A stretch of DNA of 64,000 bases from an uncultured Cohaesibacter sp. (GCF_963676485.1 NZ_OY781114.1:2868501-2932500), one strand, 5' to 3'. Numbered from the stretch's first letter, positions 17,701-25,930 are shown. The notes: generated by a model from the letters alone, not told the origin. Program-made: numbers and translations.

Positions 17701-18252
17701 TTGGCGCAGATGCATCTGGGCGAGGAGGTGGTGGAGGATTATGTCTCCATGCGCCTTTCCTTGCGAGCCCACCCGATGGAATTGCTGCGTCCCTCCATGC
17801 CGGATTTGACTACCCATGGCGATCTGATGGTTTCTTCGCTCAAAAGGGTCTGCGTGTGCGGGCTGGTGATCACCCGACAGCGCCCCGGTACAGCATCGGG
17901 GGTCATTTTCGTGACGCTGGAAGATGAAACCGGCGTTGCCAATATTGTTGTCTGGCCCAAAATCTATAAAGCCTTCCGGCGAGCGGTCATTACGGGGCGA
18001 TTGCTGCGCGTGCATGGCTATTTGCAGAAGGAAGGTATCGTGGTGCATCTGATTGCCGAGCGGGTGGAAGATCTTTCGTATCGGCTTTCGGAATTGGGTC
18101 ATCCGTTGGATGATGCTGTCGGCATCACCAATCCGCAGGCAGATGAAGCCCCTCGGGGCCGTCCGGCCAAGGGGCCGGAGCGGGTTCCCTCTCGGGCACG
18201 GCACCCGCGCGAGCAGGCCAAGAAACTGTTTCCCAGCCGCGATTTTCACTAG
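14785..18252 (+). CDS. dnaE2: DnaE2 (ImuC), error-prone DNA polymerase III alpha subunit
   Basis: 1155 residues. A PHP domain opens the protein (ELCVASNFTFLTGASHPEEL, then AITDRNSL), followed by the C-family polymerase core with GRGSAANS, the catalytic PDIDVDFEHERREEV (aspartates near residues 455-459) and HAAAFAMLAY. An OB-fold lies near the C-terminus (VCGLVITRQRPGTASGVIF..). DnaE2 carries out translesion synthesis with ImuA and ImuB. The first 30 residues are low-complexity, and about residues 95-130 hold an extra polar insertion inside the PHP region. It is last in the operon. Confidence 0.95.
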   Translation: MISGPSRAQGAATPPAKGPTSNAGAVSPEQLALMRPAAYAELCVASNFTFLTGASHPEELVIRAAELGLDAIAITDRNSLAGVVRAYSALKELKRQIEEQEDTQLEAIKLRSSQPTDPSSRQPREAESTADLSTAAVAKLPRLIVGARLVLTDSSLDWVALPTDRAAYQGLTRLLTLGKRRATKGECLLHFSDLLQAGSGMMLIALPQAGLDHPDVEAQIRQAVAQFPGSVFLGAAPAYNGSDQAWFDACAALAYRLAAPMVALGDVLMHHGRRRQLADVLTCLREHITIDDIGSRALPNAERRLKGAADMVRLYRRHPAAIRRASEIAMRCTFTLSELSYQYPDEVSGQESPQARLERLTNEGLARRYPQGVPEKSRSLADKELALVGKLGFAAYFLTVHDIVAFARSKDILCQGRGSAANSILCFALGITDVAPETITMVFERFVSEHRGEPPDIDVDFEHERREEVIQHIYKRYGRHRAGLCATVIHFRTRSAIREVGKVMGLSQDVTAALSGQIWGWSSDGVDMKRMRELGLDPSDRRLMQTIALIAEIIGFPRHLSQHVGGFIITRGRLDELCPIENAAMEDRTIIEWDKDDIDALGILKVDILSLGMLTCIRKSFDLLKEHEGLSHTIGSVPQEDGATYDMLCVADAIGVFQVESRAQMNFLPRMRPRTFYDLVVEVAIVRPGPIQGGMVHPYINRRQGREKVWFPSRDLEAVLGKTLGVPLFQEQAMQIAVVAAGFSPEEADRLRRSLATFRRMGTIHSFKERFVGGMLERGYEKDFAERCFAQIEGFGEYGFPESHAAAFAMLAYVSAWLKCHHPAVFACALLNSQPMGFYAPAQIVRDAREHGIEIRPICVNNSAWDNRLERRLDGALAIRLGFRQIKGFSAEDADWIVAARGNGYPDPQSVWQRAGLKGGAMERLAEADAFVSMEMGRREALWQVKALSGLKPLPLFNDPIDGECINEPSVTLAQMHLGEEVVEDYVSMRLSLRAHPMELLRPSMPDLTTHGDLMVSSLKRVCVCGLVITRQRPGTASGVIFVTLEDETGVANIVVWPKIYKAFRRAVITGRLLRVHGYLQKEGIVVHLIAERVEDLSYRLSELGHPLDDAVGITNPQADEAPRGRPAKGPERVPSRARHPREQAKKLFPSRDFH

Positions 18253-18572
18253 TGCCTTTTGCGTACAAATGGTCGCCGGATTGGCGTTTCTGGCAGAAGA
18301 AAAACAGGTTTTCCCCAAGGGTGAATAGTTTGCGTCACAGGCTTGTGCATGTGCGAAAGAAAGCCTGTGGGGATTTCGTGGGCAATTGCTAATTTTTTGA
18401 GCAAGCTAGCAAATTTGGATTGCGCAGGCGCAGTGTCTGAACCTTTTCGTGAAATCGATTTCGGTCCTTTTCTTTCAATGAGATGCCTGATTTCGATACT
18501 TAGCCAAAAGGTGAATATACTGGTGGTTGCCGAAACCGGTTTCGGAAAGCAGACTCGGCGCGGGAGGATGCC
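18253..18572 (+). promoter_or_regulatory. Regulatory region upstream of the LacI regulator, two palindromic operators
   Basis: Two LacI-type palindromes flank a TATACT -10-like box (18516-18521): GAAATCGATTTC at 18451-18462 and the perfect 16-mer CCGAAACCGGTTTCGG at 18530-18545. Their centres are 81 bp apart. The downstream site lies just after the expected transcription start, where a bound repressor would block elongation. The first 120 bp also hold a 9-bp inverted repeat CACAGGCTT/AAGCCTGTG (18336-18369) without a T-run. The likely reading is autoregulation of the LacI gene and the ABC operon behind it. Confidence 0.7.
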
Positions 18573-19649
18573 GTGCACAAGTCAAAAGAACATAATGGCA
18601 AGGGGCGTCAGAGCAAAAAATCTCGCGTAACCATCAAGGAAGTGGCCTATGCCTTGGGCATTTCCAAGAGCACTGTTTCCAGAGCGCTGAATGGCTATTC
18701 AGATATCGCGGAACACACGCGGCTGAAGGTCCAGCGCACGGCGCAGGAGCTTGGTTACAAGCCGATGATTCATGCGCAGGCTATTCGCACTGGTCTGGTG
18801 CGTTCGCTCGGCATGGTGCTCAATGCGGATAGCCATGACGGGCACCGGCCATTTCTTGCCAGTTTCATTGACGGCATTTCCCGGCGGGCCAGCCAAGACA
18901 ACTGGACCCTGACTGTGGCGACAGCAAGCCATGCGCTGGGTGTGCTGACGACAATAAAACGTCTGAGCGATGAACATACGGTGGACGGTTTCATATTGCC
19001 ACGCACACGTATTGACGATCCGCGAGTGCGTTATCTGGTCAAGGCACATGTTCCCTTCATCATGTTCGGCCGCACCGGCGATGAAACGGATTGCGGCTGG
19101 TATGACATTGATGCGGCCAAGGCCATGCAGGAGGCGGTTCTGCGGCTGGTGGGTATGGGGCATGTGCGCATTGCCTTCATCAACGGGCTGGAGCGCTACA
19201 TGTATGCCAAGGTGCGCTATGAGGGCTATTGCGACGGGCTGAAGAAGGCTGGGATTCCTTATGAGGATTGTCTGGTGCGCCATGATGCGGTGACCCGCAA
19301 GGATGGTGCACTTGAAGGGGCTGCCTTGCTGGATCTACCCGAGCGACCAACAGCCATTATCTGCGCGGTGGATCTCGCCGCGCTTGGAGTTTATCGGGCT
19401 GCGCAAGATCGGCAGCTCATGATCGGCAGTGATCTGTCGATCATTTCCTACGACGGTATCGCTGAGGGGGAATATGCATCCCCGCCACTCACCAGCTATT
19501 TCGTCGACAACAGGGAAGCGGGGGAACGCCTTGCTGACCTTCTCATCAGGCGTATCCAGGGGGACGCGCCTGAAACGCTTCGCCAACTGGGGGAGGCGCA
19601 CTTGATTGTGCGAGCATCCGATGGCCCGCCGGTCATTCGATCCGCTTGA
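18573..19649 (+). CDS. LacI-family transcriptional repressor of the downstream sugar-uptake operon
   Basis: 358 residues from GTG 18573, which has GGGAGG five bases upstream; no ATG in frame fits. The helix-turn-helix VTIKEVAYALGISKSTVSRALNG and hinge LGYKPMIHAQAIRTG are classic LacI, followed by a periplasmic-binding-protein-like sensor (GMVLNADSHDGHRPF; LSIISYDGIAEG; PPLTSYFVDNREAG). The gene ends 35 bp before the solute-binding protein and is transcribed with it. Relatives such as AglR or GntR-type LacI proteins bind AACCGGTT-centred palindromes, which agrees with the CCGAAACCGGTTTCGG site upstream. The inducer is probably the imported sugar. Confidence 0.92.
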   Translation: MHKSKEHNGKGRQSKKSRVTIKEVAYALGISKSTVSRALNGYSDIAEHTRLKVQRTAQELGYKPMIHAQAIRTGLVRSLGMVLNADSHDGHRPFLASFIDGISRRASQDNWTLTVATASHALGVLTTIKRLSDEHTVDGFILPRTRIDDPRVRYLVKAHVPFIMFGRTGDETDCGWYDIDAAKAMQEAVLRLVGMGHVRIAFINGLERYMYAKVRYEGYCDGLKKAGIPYEDCLVRHDAVTRKDGALEGAALLDLPERPTAIICAVDLAALGVYRAAQDRQLMIGSDLSIISYDGIAEGEYASPPLTSYFVDNREAGERLADLLIRRIQGDAPETLRQLGEAHLIVRASDGPPVIRSA

Positions 19650-19684
19650 TCTTATTTTCAGTGTTGCAATTTGGGAGGTTTGAA

Positions 19685-21049
19685 ATGAAATTATCTTTAA
19701 GTAGCAGACGTTTGACCAGTCTGATGGTCGGAACAGCACTTGCCCTTGGATGTTCCATGGTGACGGCATCTGCTGACGGGATCCGCTTCTGGACGACCGA
19801 AGAACAGACGCCGCGTCTGGCGCGTCAGCAGGCCATGGCCAAGGATTTCGAGGCTGAAACAGGTATCTCTGTGGAAGTGATCCCGGTAACGGAAAAAGAT
19901 CTCGGGACGCGGGCAACGGCCGCCTATGCTGCCGGTGACCTGCCGGATGTCATCTATCATCCGCTGCAATATGCGCTGCCTTGGGTGGATGCGGGCATTC
20001 TGGATGCCGATGCAGCAACCGAGGTGATCGACAATCTTGGCAAAGACACCTATGCACCCGGTGCGCTCTCCATGGCGGCAACTGAAAATGGCTATGCCTC
20101 CGTGCCGGTAGATGGCTGGACGCAGATGATTGTCTATCGCAAGGATCTGTTCGATGCCAAGGGACTGAAAGCACCCAACACCTATGCGGATGTGGAAGCG
20201 GCCATCAAGGCGCTGCACAATCCGCCGGAAATGTATGGTTTCGTGGCTGCGACCAAGGTGGACGAAAACTTCATGAGCCAGGTGCTTGAGCATGTGTTCC
20301 TGGCCAACGGCGTCTCGCCGGTAGACAAAGACGGCTTCAAGCCGCTTGATGTGAAGAAAACCACTGAAGTGCTCGACTTCTACAAGGAAATCGTGAAGGC
20401 CTCTCCTCCGGGCGAGCTCTATTGGAAACAGTCCCGCGAGCTTTATTTTGCTGGCAAGGCTGCAATGATCATCTGGTCGCCGTTCATTCTTGATGAACTG
20501 GCAGGCCTGAGGGATTCTGCTCCGCCGACCATCAATGATGATCCGACCAGCCCTGAACTGGCTTCCAAAACCGGTATTGTCACCAACTTCGCCGGACCAT
20601 CCAACCCGGGTGGCGCAGCATGGGGCGATGTCCGCTATTTCGGCATCACCTCGGATGCAGATATTGAAGCGGCTGAAAAATTCGTCGAATATTCCATGAA
20701 TGAAGGCTACATGCAGACCCTTGCCATTGCTCCGGAAGGCAAGTTCCCGGTCCGCCGTGGGGATGCCGAGAACGCAACCAAATTCATCGATGCATGGTCC
20801 AAGCTGCCCGTCGGCGTGGATCGCAAGAAACCGCTCGCCGATCTTTATCCGCCTGAGATGATCAATGAGATTGTTGCCGGTCTGGATGTTGCCCAGCGCT
20901 GGGGTGTCAAGGAAGGACAGTTGGCTCTGGCTTCCAAGATGATCAACGCTCAGGTCTTTAACCAGATTGTCCGCAAATACACCGACGGTGTCATGGACGC
21001 GGAAGAAGCTGTTGCCTCGTTGAATGAGGAACTGGCGAAGATCCAATAA
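19685..21049 (+). CDS. ABC sugar transporter periplasmic solute-binding protein
   Basis: 454 residues from ATG 19685 with GGGAGG seven bases upstream. A signal peptide (about 1-30, ending near TASADG) leads into a family-1 extracellular solute-binding protein: IRFWTTEEQTPRLARQQAMAKDFEAETGI, DLPDVIYHP and VDGWTQMIVYRKDLF are typical of MalE/UgpB-like carbohydrate receptors. It is first of the five-gene transport and hydrolase string after lacI. The ligand cannot be read from the sequence; the downstream GH63-like hydrolase suggests a glucoside or mannosyl/glucosylglycerate. Confidence 0.9.
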   Translation: MKLSLSSRRLTSLMVGTALALGCSMVTASADGIRFWTTEEQTPRLARQQAMAKDFEAETGISVEVIPVTEKDLGTRATAAYAAGDLPDVIYHPLQYALPWVDAGILDADAATEVIDNLGKDTYAPGALSMAATENGYASVPVDGWTQMIVYRKDLFDAKGLKAPNTYADVEAAIKALHNPPEMYGFVAATKVDENFMSQVLEHVFLANGVSPVDKDGFKPLDVKKTTEVLDFYKEIVKASPPGELYWKQSRELYFAGKAAMIIWSPFILDELAGLRDSAPPTINDDPTSPELASKTGIVTNFAGPSNPGGAAWGDVRYFGITSDADIEAAEKFVEYSMNEGYMQTLAIAPEGKFPVRRGDAENATKFIDAWSKLPVGVDRKKPLADLYPPEMINEIVAGLDVAQRWGVKEGQLALASKMINAQVFNQIVRKYTDGVMDAEEAVASLNEELAKIQ

Positions 21050-21070
21050 GGTATTGATTTGAAACTGTTT

Positions 21071-21099
21071 GCACCGGGCGGCTTATGGCAGCCCGGTGC
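21071..21099 (+). other. Intercistronic stem-loop after the solute-binding-protein gene
   Basis: GCACCGGGC (21071-21079) and GCCCGGTGC (21091-21099) form a perfect 9-bp stem with an 11-nt loop and no T-run. Stems in this place are known to stabilise the abundant binding-protein message relative to the permease genes. Confidence 0.6.
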
Positions 21100-21119
21100 G
21101 ACAAGCGGAGCCTCTTCTC

Positions 21120-22409
21120 ATGTCGACAACTGACTATCCAAACAGGTCTGCGGGGGCAGGGCACAAGCCTGCTGTGCTCGCACCACCACGATCCGGGCCT
21201 CTGGCCAAGAGAGAAGCACGCCTTGCTTGGGGGCTGCTGACACCAACGCTTTTGAGCGTCGCAATTGTCATCATTCTCCCTTTGCTGGCGATCTTCTGGA
21301 TCAGTGCCAAACCGATTGGTTTGAGTGACCTCAGGCCTACAACGCCAAATGTCTATGAGCGTATGCGCGGCAAGGCGACCACTGTGGGCGATAAGGTGAC
21401 GATTGAATATCGTCTGACAAACTCATCGCGTGAGAAGCCGATTGCCAATGTCACCATGTCGGATGCTTGGCCTGCAGGCCTTGCGCCCGTCTCGCTGGAT
21501 GAGCGCTGCACGCTCGCTGCGGGGCGTCTTGCTTGCGATCTGGGCGACTGGGAGCCGGGGCATCGGGAAAGACTGCGCATCGAGGCTGTGGCCCAGGAGG
21601 TGTTTGTTACTGGCGGGGTCAATATACGCGATACAGAACCGGTCATGCAGGGAGAGGCGAGTTCTGATCTGTTCAACCTGACTTTCACCTGGGACAACTT
21701 CCGGGCCGTGTTTGATAGCGGCGAGTTTCTCGAAGTGCTCTGGGTGACCCTGTTCTACACCGTGGTTGGGACCATTGGAGCCCTTGTGGTTGGCATGCTG
21801 GCCGCCCTGATGCTCAACAAGAGCTTTACCGGACAAGGTGTCTTGCGCGGACTGTTTCTCTTCCCCTATGTGGCGCCGGTGATCGCTGTTGCCTTTACAT
21901 GGGTGACACTGCTTGATCCCTTCTCGGGCTCGTTCAATGCACTTCTGGTGCAAATGGGGCTGATCGACACGCCGATCAATTTTTTCGGGCAGCGCCCACT
22001 GGCTCTATTCACCGTGACTGCATTTGAAATCTGGCGTTATTTCCCGCTGTCCTTCCTGTTCATTCTGGCGCGGATGCAGTCGATTGATCATGACATCTAC
22101 GAGGCGGCTGATATGGATGGCGCATCGCCGTTCCAGAAATTCTACTATCTTTCGCTGCCGCAATTGATGGGCATTCTGTCCGTTCTGTTCCTGTTGCGCT
22201 TCATCTGGACGTTCAACAAGTTCGACGACATCTTCCTGATGACAGGCGGAAACGCGGGCACGCGGACGCTGACAGTGAATGTGTATGAGCAGGCTTTTGC
22301 TGTTTCCAATATCGGGGCAGGGGCTGCTGTGGCCGTGGTCATCTTCGGATGTCTTCTGGCCTTCTCATTCTTCTTCTTCCGGTTCATCTCAAGGGAGGAA
22401 GGGCTATGA
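21120..22409 (+). CDS. ABC sugar permease (MalF type) with a DUF11-like periplasmic insert
   Basis: 429 residues from ATG 21120 (GGAG upstream). TM1 (about 37-62) is followed not by TM2 but by a soluble block of roughly 120 residues (about 75-190). That block contains GDKVTIEYRLTNSS, ANVTMSDAWPAGL, a Cys pair (C130, C139) and LGDWEPGHRERLRIEAVA. This is the pattern of the Ig-like DUF11 'conserved repeat' domain normally found in cell-surface proteins. The remaining transmembrane part is ordinary, with the EAA loop at YEAADMDGASPFQKFYYLSLP. The insert should face the periplasm near the binding protein. Its TGA overlaps the next gene's ATG. Confidence 0.88.
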   Translation: MSTTDYPNRSAGAGHKPAVLAPPRSGPLAKREARLAWGLLTPTLLSVAIVIILPLLAIFWISAKPIGLSDLRPTTPNVYERMRGKATTVGDKVTIEYRLTNSSREKPIANVTMSDAWPAGLAPVSLDERCTLAAGRLACDLGDWEPGHRERLRIEAVAQEVFVTGGVNIRDTEPVMQGEASSDLFNLTFTWDNFRAVFDSGEFLEVLWVTLFYTVVGTIGALVVGMLAALMLNKSFTGQGVLRGLFLFPYVAPVIAVAFTWVTLLDPFSGSFNALLVQMGLIDTPINFFGQRPLALFTVTAFEIWRYFPLSFLFILARMQSIDHDIYEAADMDGASPFQKFYYLSLPQLMGILSVLFLLRFIWTFNKFDDIFLMTGGNAGTRTLTVNVYEQAFAVSNIGAGAAVAVVIFGCLLAFSFFFFRFISREEGL

Positions 22410-23605
22410 AAAAGGGATATCTGCTTGCTGCCGTTGTCGGCATGCTATGGAGCCTTACTATCATCGTATGCCTGACCATCGTTATGGCCTTTTCTACCGG
22501 ACTGTCTGTACATCCGGTCTGGTTGGCGTCCATTTTGCAAGGGGCTGCTGTGGGGCTGGTGGCGCTTTATGTGCCCAACCGGTTGCTGGGCATAATACTC
22601 AGCTTTGCTCTGGTGCTCGGCATCAGCCTCATGCAGCCCTTCGGCATCAGTCTGGCCGAAAAGAGCTTTGCGCAGGGTATCGGTGTTCTGGTTCTGGGCC
22701 TGGGGCTTTATATCCCGCTTGGTGTCATGGTGAAGGGCATGCCTGCGGGGCAGTTGACGCGTCACCAGTTTGAAGAGGGAATCGTGCGGTTTCTCACCGG
22801 CTTTGGGTATGTCTTCTTTACTGCCATCGTTGTGGTTCCCTTCTATGTCATGTTGATGACCTCGGTGAAGGGCCAGCAGTCCTTGCTGCTCAATCCGCTG
22901 GACTTCTCCATCGAATGGGACAAGGGCTGGGGGCTGTTCCGCTCCTATAAAGAGCTCTTTCTTGAGCATAATTTCGGCCGCTATCTGAGCATTTCCTTCT
23001 TCGTGTCCGTTGCGACGGTGTTTGTGACGCTGCTCTTCAGTGTGCCCGGGGCCTATGCCGTGGCGCGGCTGCGCTTCAAGGGGCAGGCGATGATGTCCCG
23101 TTCGATCCTGCTCATCTATATGGTGCCGATGATCGTGCTGGCGCTGCCGATCTATGTGGGTTTTTCCATGTTCGGATTGCGCAACTCGCTATTTGGCTTG
23201 TTGCTGATCTATCCGGTTACGACCATTCCGGTCGCCCTTTATATGCTGCAAGGCTATTTCCGCGGGCTTCCTGCTGAGATCGAGGAAGCCGGGCTGATGG
23301 ACGGGCTTTCGCGGCTCGGGGTGATCTGGAAGATCACATTGCCGTTATCTCTGCCCGCTTTGGCATCAGTTTCGCTTTATGTCTTCATGATTGCGTGGAA
23401 CGAGTTCCTGCTTGCTTTCATGCTGCTTGATGACCCGAGCAAATTCACGCTAACGCGCGGCGTTACAATGCTCAATTCTTCCGAGGTGCCCCGACAGCAT
23501 CTTATGGCAGGGGCGGTGATTGCAACATTGCCGATTCTCGTGCTGTTCCTTGGGCTTGAGCGCTTCATGACCAAAGGCCTGACCGCAGGCTCTGTTAAAG
23601 GATAA
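22406..23605 (+). CDS. ABC sugar permease (MalG type) with extra N-terminal membrane helices
   Basis: 399 residues from ATG 22406 (GGGAGGAAGGGCT upstream, ATGA overlap with the first permease). MalG-type permeases are about 280 residues long. Here roughly 120 extra residues at the N-terminus form about four hydrophobic helices (7-30, 38-56, 58-75, 86-105) before the usual first helix at about 127. The core has the EAA motif EIEEAGLMDGLSRLGVIWKITLP and the MalG-like C-terminus. The extra helices match no domain I know, and both permeases of this system are therefore enlarged. Confidence 0.88.
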   Translation: MKKGYLLAAVVGMLWSLTIIVCLTIVMAFSTGLSVHPVWLASILQGAAVGLVALYVPNRLLGIILSFALVLGISLMQPFGISLAEKSFAQGIGVLVLGLGLYIPLGVMVKGMPAGQLTRHQFEEGIVRFLTGFGYVFFTAIVVVPFYVMLMTSVKGQQSLLLNPLDFSIEWDKGWGLFRSYKELFLEHNFGRYLSISFFVSVATVFVTLLFSVPGAYAVARLRFKGQAMMSRSILLIYMVPMIVLALPIYVGFSMFGLRNSLFGLLLIYPVTTIPVALYMLQGYFRGLPAEIEEAGLMDGLSRLGVIWKITLPLSLPALASVSLYVFMIAWNEFLLAFMLLDDPSKFTLTRGVTMLNSSEVPRQHLMAGAVIATLPILVLFLGLERFMTKGLTAGSVKG

Positions 23606-23613
23606 TAGGATTA

Positions 23614-24873
23614 ATGGCTATCTCAGACGATAAACTGGACCGGCTAGCGCGCCGGATCCTGCGACAAAACGATCGCGGGGGATACACGGTGCCTACGGCG
23701 GGGTTGTATCCTTATCAATGGAACTGGGATTCCTGCTTTGCAGCATGGGGCTTCTCCTCTTTTGATGTCAAACGGGCCTGGTTCGAGATCCACACGCTCT
23801 TCACCGGGCAATGGGATACGGGCATGGTGCCGCACATCATCTTTCACAAGAGAGCTGATGGCTACTTCCCCGGACCGGATGTCTGGGGCGTGGATCGCGT
23901 GCCGCATACGTCAGGTATTACGCAGCCCCCTGTTGCTGCAACGCTCATTCGCTCAATCTATGAGCAGGATAAGCGTTACGGGCGGGTGCATATGGAGTTG
24001 ATTTATGGCCGCCTTGTCAGTTGGCATCGCTGGTTCATGAAAAACCGGGTCGAGCGGGGCATGGTGGCCATCACCCACCCTTGGGAAAGTGGACGGGATA
24101 ATGCTGTCGATTGGGATAGCGCCATGGCAGCGGTTTCCACCGAAGGGGTCGGGGACTATACGCGACGGGACACCAGTCATGTCGATCCTTCCATGCGCCC
24201 CAAAAAGGAAGATTATGATCGCTATCTCAAGATGGTCTATTACGGGCGCGATAGCGGCTGGGATGAAGAGAAGATCCGCGAGGGGTCTCCTTTCCGCGTG
24301 GCCGATGTGGGGATGACCTTCATCTTCCTGCGGGCCTGTCGTGATCTGTTGCAGATCGCTATGGATCTTGATCATTTGACGCCGGAAATCGAAAGCTGGA
24401 TTGCGGAGCTGGAAGAAGGGGTGCGCAATCATTGGAACCCTGCGGGCTACTATGACAGCATCGACCTCAGGAGCGGCGAGTTTACCGGTTCGCTCAGCTC
24501 GGCTTCATTCCTTTGCTGGTATGCTGGCATCGATAATGAAACGATGAAGGCGCATCTTGAGGATATTCTGCAGAAAGTGACCTTCGGCGTGCCATCCTAT
24601 GATCCGCGCAATGAGAAATTCGAGCATCTGCGCTATTGGCGTGGCCCTGCCTGGGGCGTCATGAATGCGCTGATCGGGATCGGGCTCAATGAACGCGGGC
24701 TGACGCAGCTGGCGGACCGGTTGCGCAAGGATACGCGCAATCTGATTACCGAACATGGTTTTTATGAATATTTCAGTCCTGTCGACGGGACACCGGCGGG
24801 CGGTGACAAATTCACCTGGACGGCTTCGATCTGGCTGACCTGGGCGGGCCCGCATGCAAAGGGGAGGTTCTAG
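23614..24873 (+). CDS. GH63-like (MGH1-type) alpha-glycosidase, probably cytoplasmic
   Basis: 419 residues and no signal peptide. The (alpha/alpha)6-barrel motifs of GH63/MGH1-type enzymes are visible: YPYQWNWDSCFAAWGF near residue 29, GMVPHIIFH, HPWESGRDNAVDWD near residue 150, RYWRGPAWGVMN near 340 and YEYFSPVDGTPAGG near 388. This group includes bacterial mannosylglycerate/glucosylglycerate hydrolases and alpha-glucosidases. It lies between the permease and ATPase genes of the ABC importer (8 bp after one, 1 bp before the other), so it most likely cleaves the imported compound in the cytoplasm. Whether that is a glycosylglycerate or another alpha-glycoside is not decided by the sequence. 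Confidence 0.8.
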   Translation: MAISDDKLDRLARRILRQNDRGGYTVPTAGLYPYQWNWDSCFAAWGFSSFDVKRAWFEIHTLFTGQWDTGMVPHIIFHKRADGYFPGPDVWGVDRVPHTSGITQPPVAATLIRSIYEQDKRYGRVHMELIYGRLVSWHRWFMKNRVERGMVAITHPWESGRDNAVDWDSAMAAVSTEGVGDYTRRDTSHVDPSMRPKKEDYDRYLKMVYYGRDSGWDEEKIREGSPFRVADVGMTFIFLRACRDLLQIAMDLDHLTPEIESWIAELEEGVRNHWNPAGYYDSIDLRSGEFTGSLSSASFLCWYAGIDNETMKAHLEDILQKVTFGVPSYDPRNEKFEHLRYWRGPAWGVMNALIGIGLNERGLTQLADRLRKDTRNLITEHGFYEYFSPVDGTPAGGDKFTWTASIWLTWAGPHAKGRF

Positions 24874-24874
24874 C

Positions 24875-25930
24875 ATGGCATCGATTGAACTCAAGGCGGT
24901 AGAGAAATGGTTTGGTGAGTTGCAAGTCATCAAGGGCGTTGATCTGTCGATTGAGGAGGGGGAGTTCATCATTTTTGTCGGGCCGTCCGGCTGTGGCAAA
25001 TCCACCTTGCTCAGAACCATCGCGGGACTGGAGGAATGTTCTCGTGGCGAGATTCTGATCGAGGGGCGCAATGTCACCGCAGATCCCCCCGCCTCCCGCG
25101 GATTGGCCATGGTGTTCCAATCCTATGCGCTCTATCCGCATATGAATGTGCGCGACAATATGGGCTTCGGCCTCAAAACCGCGGGAACGCCCAAGGCCGA
25201 GATCGAGGAAAAGGTCAATGAAGCGGCGCGTGCGCTGAAGCTGGAAAGCTATCTGGACCGCAAGCCCAAAGAGCTTTCCGGTGGCCAGCGCCAGCGGGTT
25301 GCCATTGGGCGGTCCATCGTGCGCAATCCCACGGCCTTCATGTTTGACGAACCTCTGTCAAACCTTGATGCCGCCTTGCGGGTGGAAATGCGCTACGAAT
25401 TGGCCAAACTGCATCGCGAGCTGAAGTCGACGATGATCTATGTGACCCACGATCAGGTGGAGGCCATGACGCTGGCCGACCGCATCGTGGTGTTGCGGGA
25501 CGGCATTATCGAGCAGGTCGGCTCTCCGCGCGATCTGTATGAACGCCCCGGGAACCTGTTTGTGGCTCAGTTCATTGGCTCCCCGAAGATGAATATTCTT
25601 CCCTGCAAAACCCAAGGGGAGGATTATATGCTGGAAGGGGCGCGTGGTGGCTTGCAGACTCGTCCCGGTGTGGCCAGCCATTTGGGGGTGCGGCCTGAAG
25701 CCATCACGATAGGCAAGAAGGGCGAGGGTCAATGCGATGGTCTGGTTGATATCGTCGAGTATCTGGGCTCAGACACCCATCTTCTTGTCGATTGTGGCGG
25801 GCTTGGTGCTGTTGGTGTGCGCCTTGATGGAGACGCCATCCTTGAGCCCGGCGATGAAGTCGGTCTGATTTTCAACCCTGACAAGCTGCATTTCTTTGAT
25901 GAGGCAGGGCTGGCTTTGCCGCACGCGTGA
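24875..25930 (+). CDS. ABC transporter ATPase, MalK/UgpC type
   Basis: 351 residues from ATG 24875 (GGGGAGG upstream). Walker A GPSGCGKST (about 37-45), Q-loop VFQSYALYPHM, signature LSGGQRQRVAIGRS, Walker B FMFDEPLSNLD and switch VTHDQVEAM are all intact, followed by the C-terminal OB/TOBE regulatory domain (HLGVRPEAITIG). It energises the two enlarged permeases upstream and closes the operon, which ends at the strong terminator at 25994. Confidence 0.93.
   Translation: MASIELKAVEKWFGELQVIKGVDLSIEEGEFIIFVGPSGCGKSTLLRTIAGLEECSRGEILIEGRNVTADPPASRGLAMVFQSYALYPHMNVRDNMGFGLKTAGTPKAEIEEKVNEAARALKLESYLDRKPKELSGGQRQRVAIGRSIVRNPTAFMFDEPLSNLDAALRVEMRYELAKLHRELKSTMIYVTHDQVEAMTLADRIVVLRDGIIEQVGSPRDLYERPGNLFVAQFIGSPKMNILPCKTQGEDYMLEGARGGLQTRPGVASHLGVRPEAITIGKKGEGQCDGLVDIVEYLGSDTHLLVDCGGLGAVGVRLDGDAILEPGDEVGLIFNPDKLHFFDEAGLALPHA

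Noticed and set aside
19697-21046. A 449-codon minus-strand frame
   Set aside because: Antisense to the ABC solute-binding protein gene, which has a signal peptide and clear family motifs.
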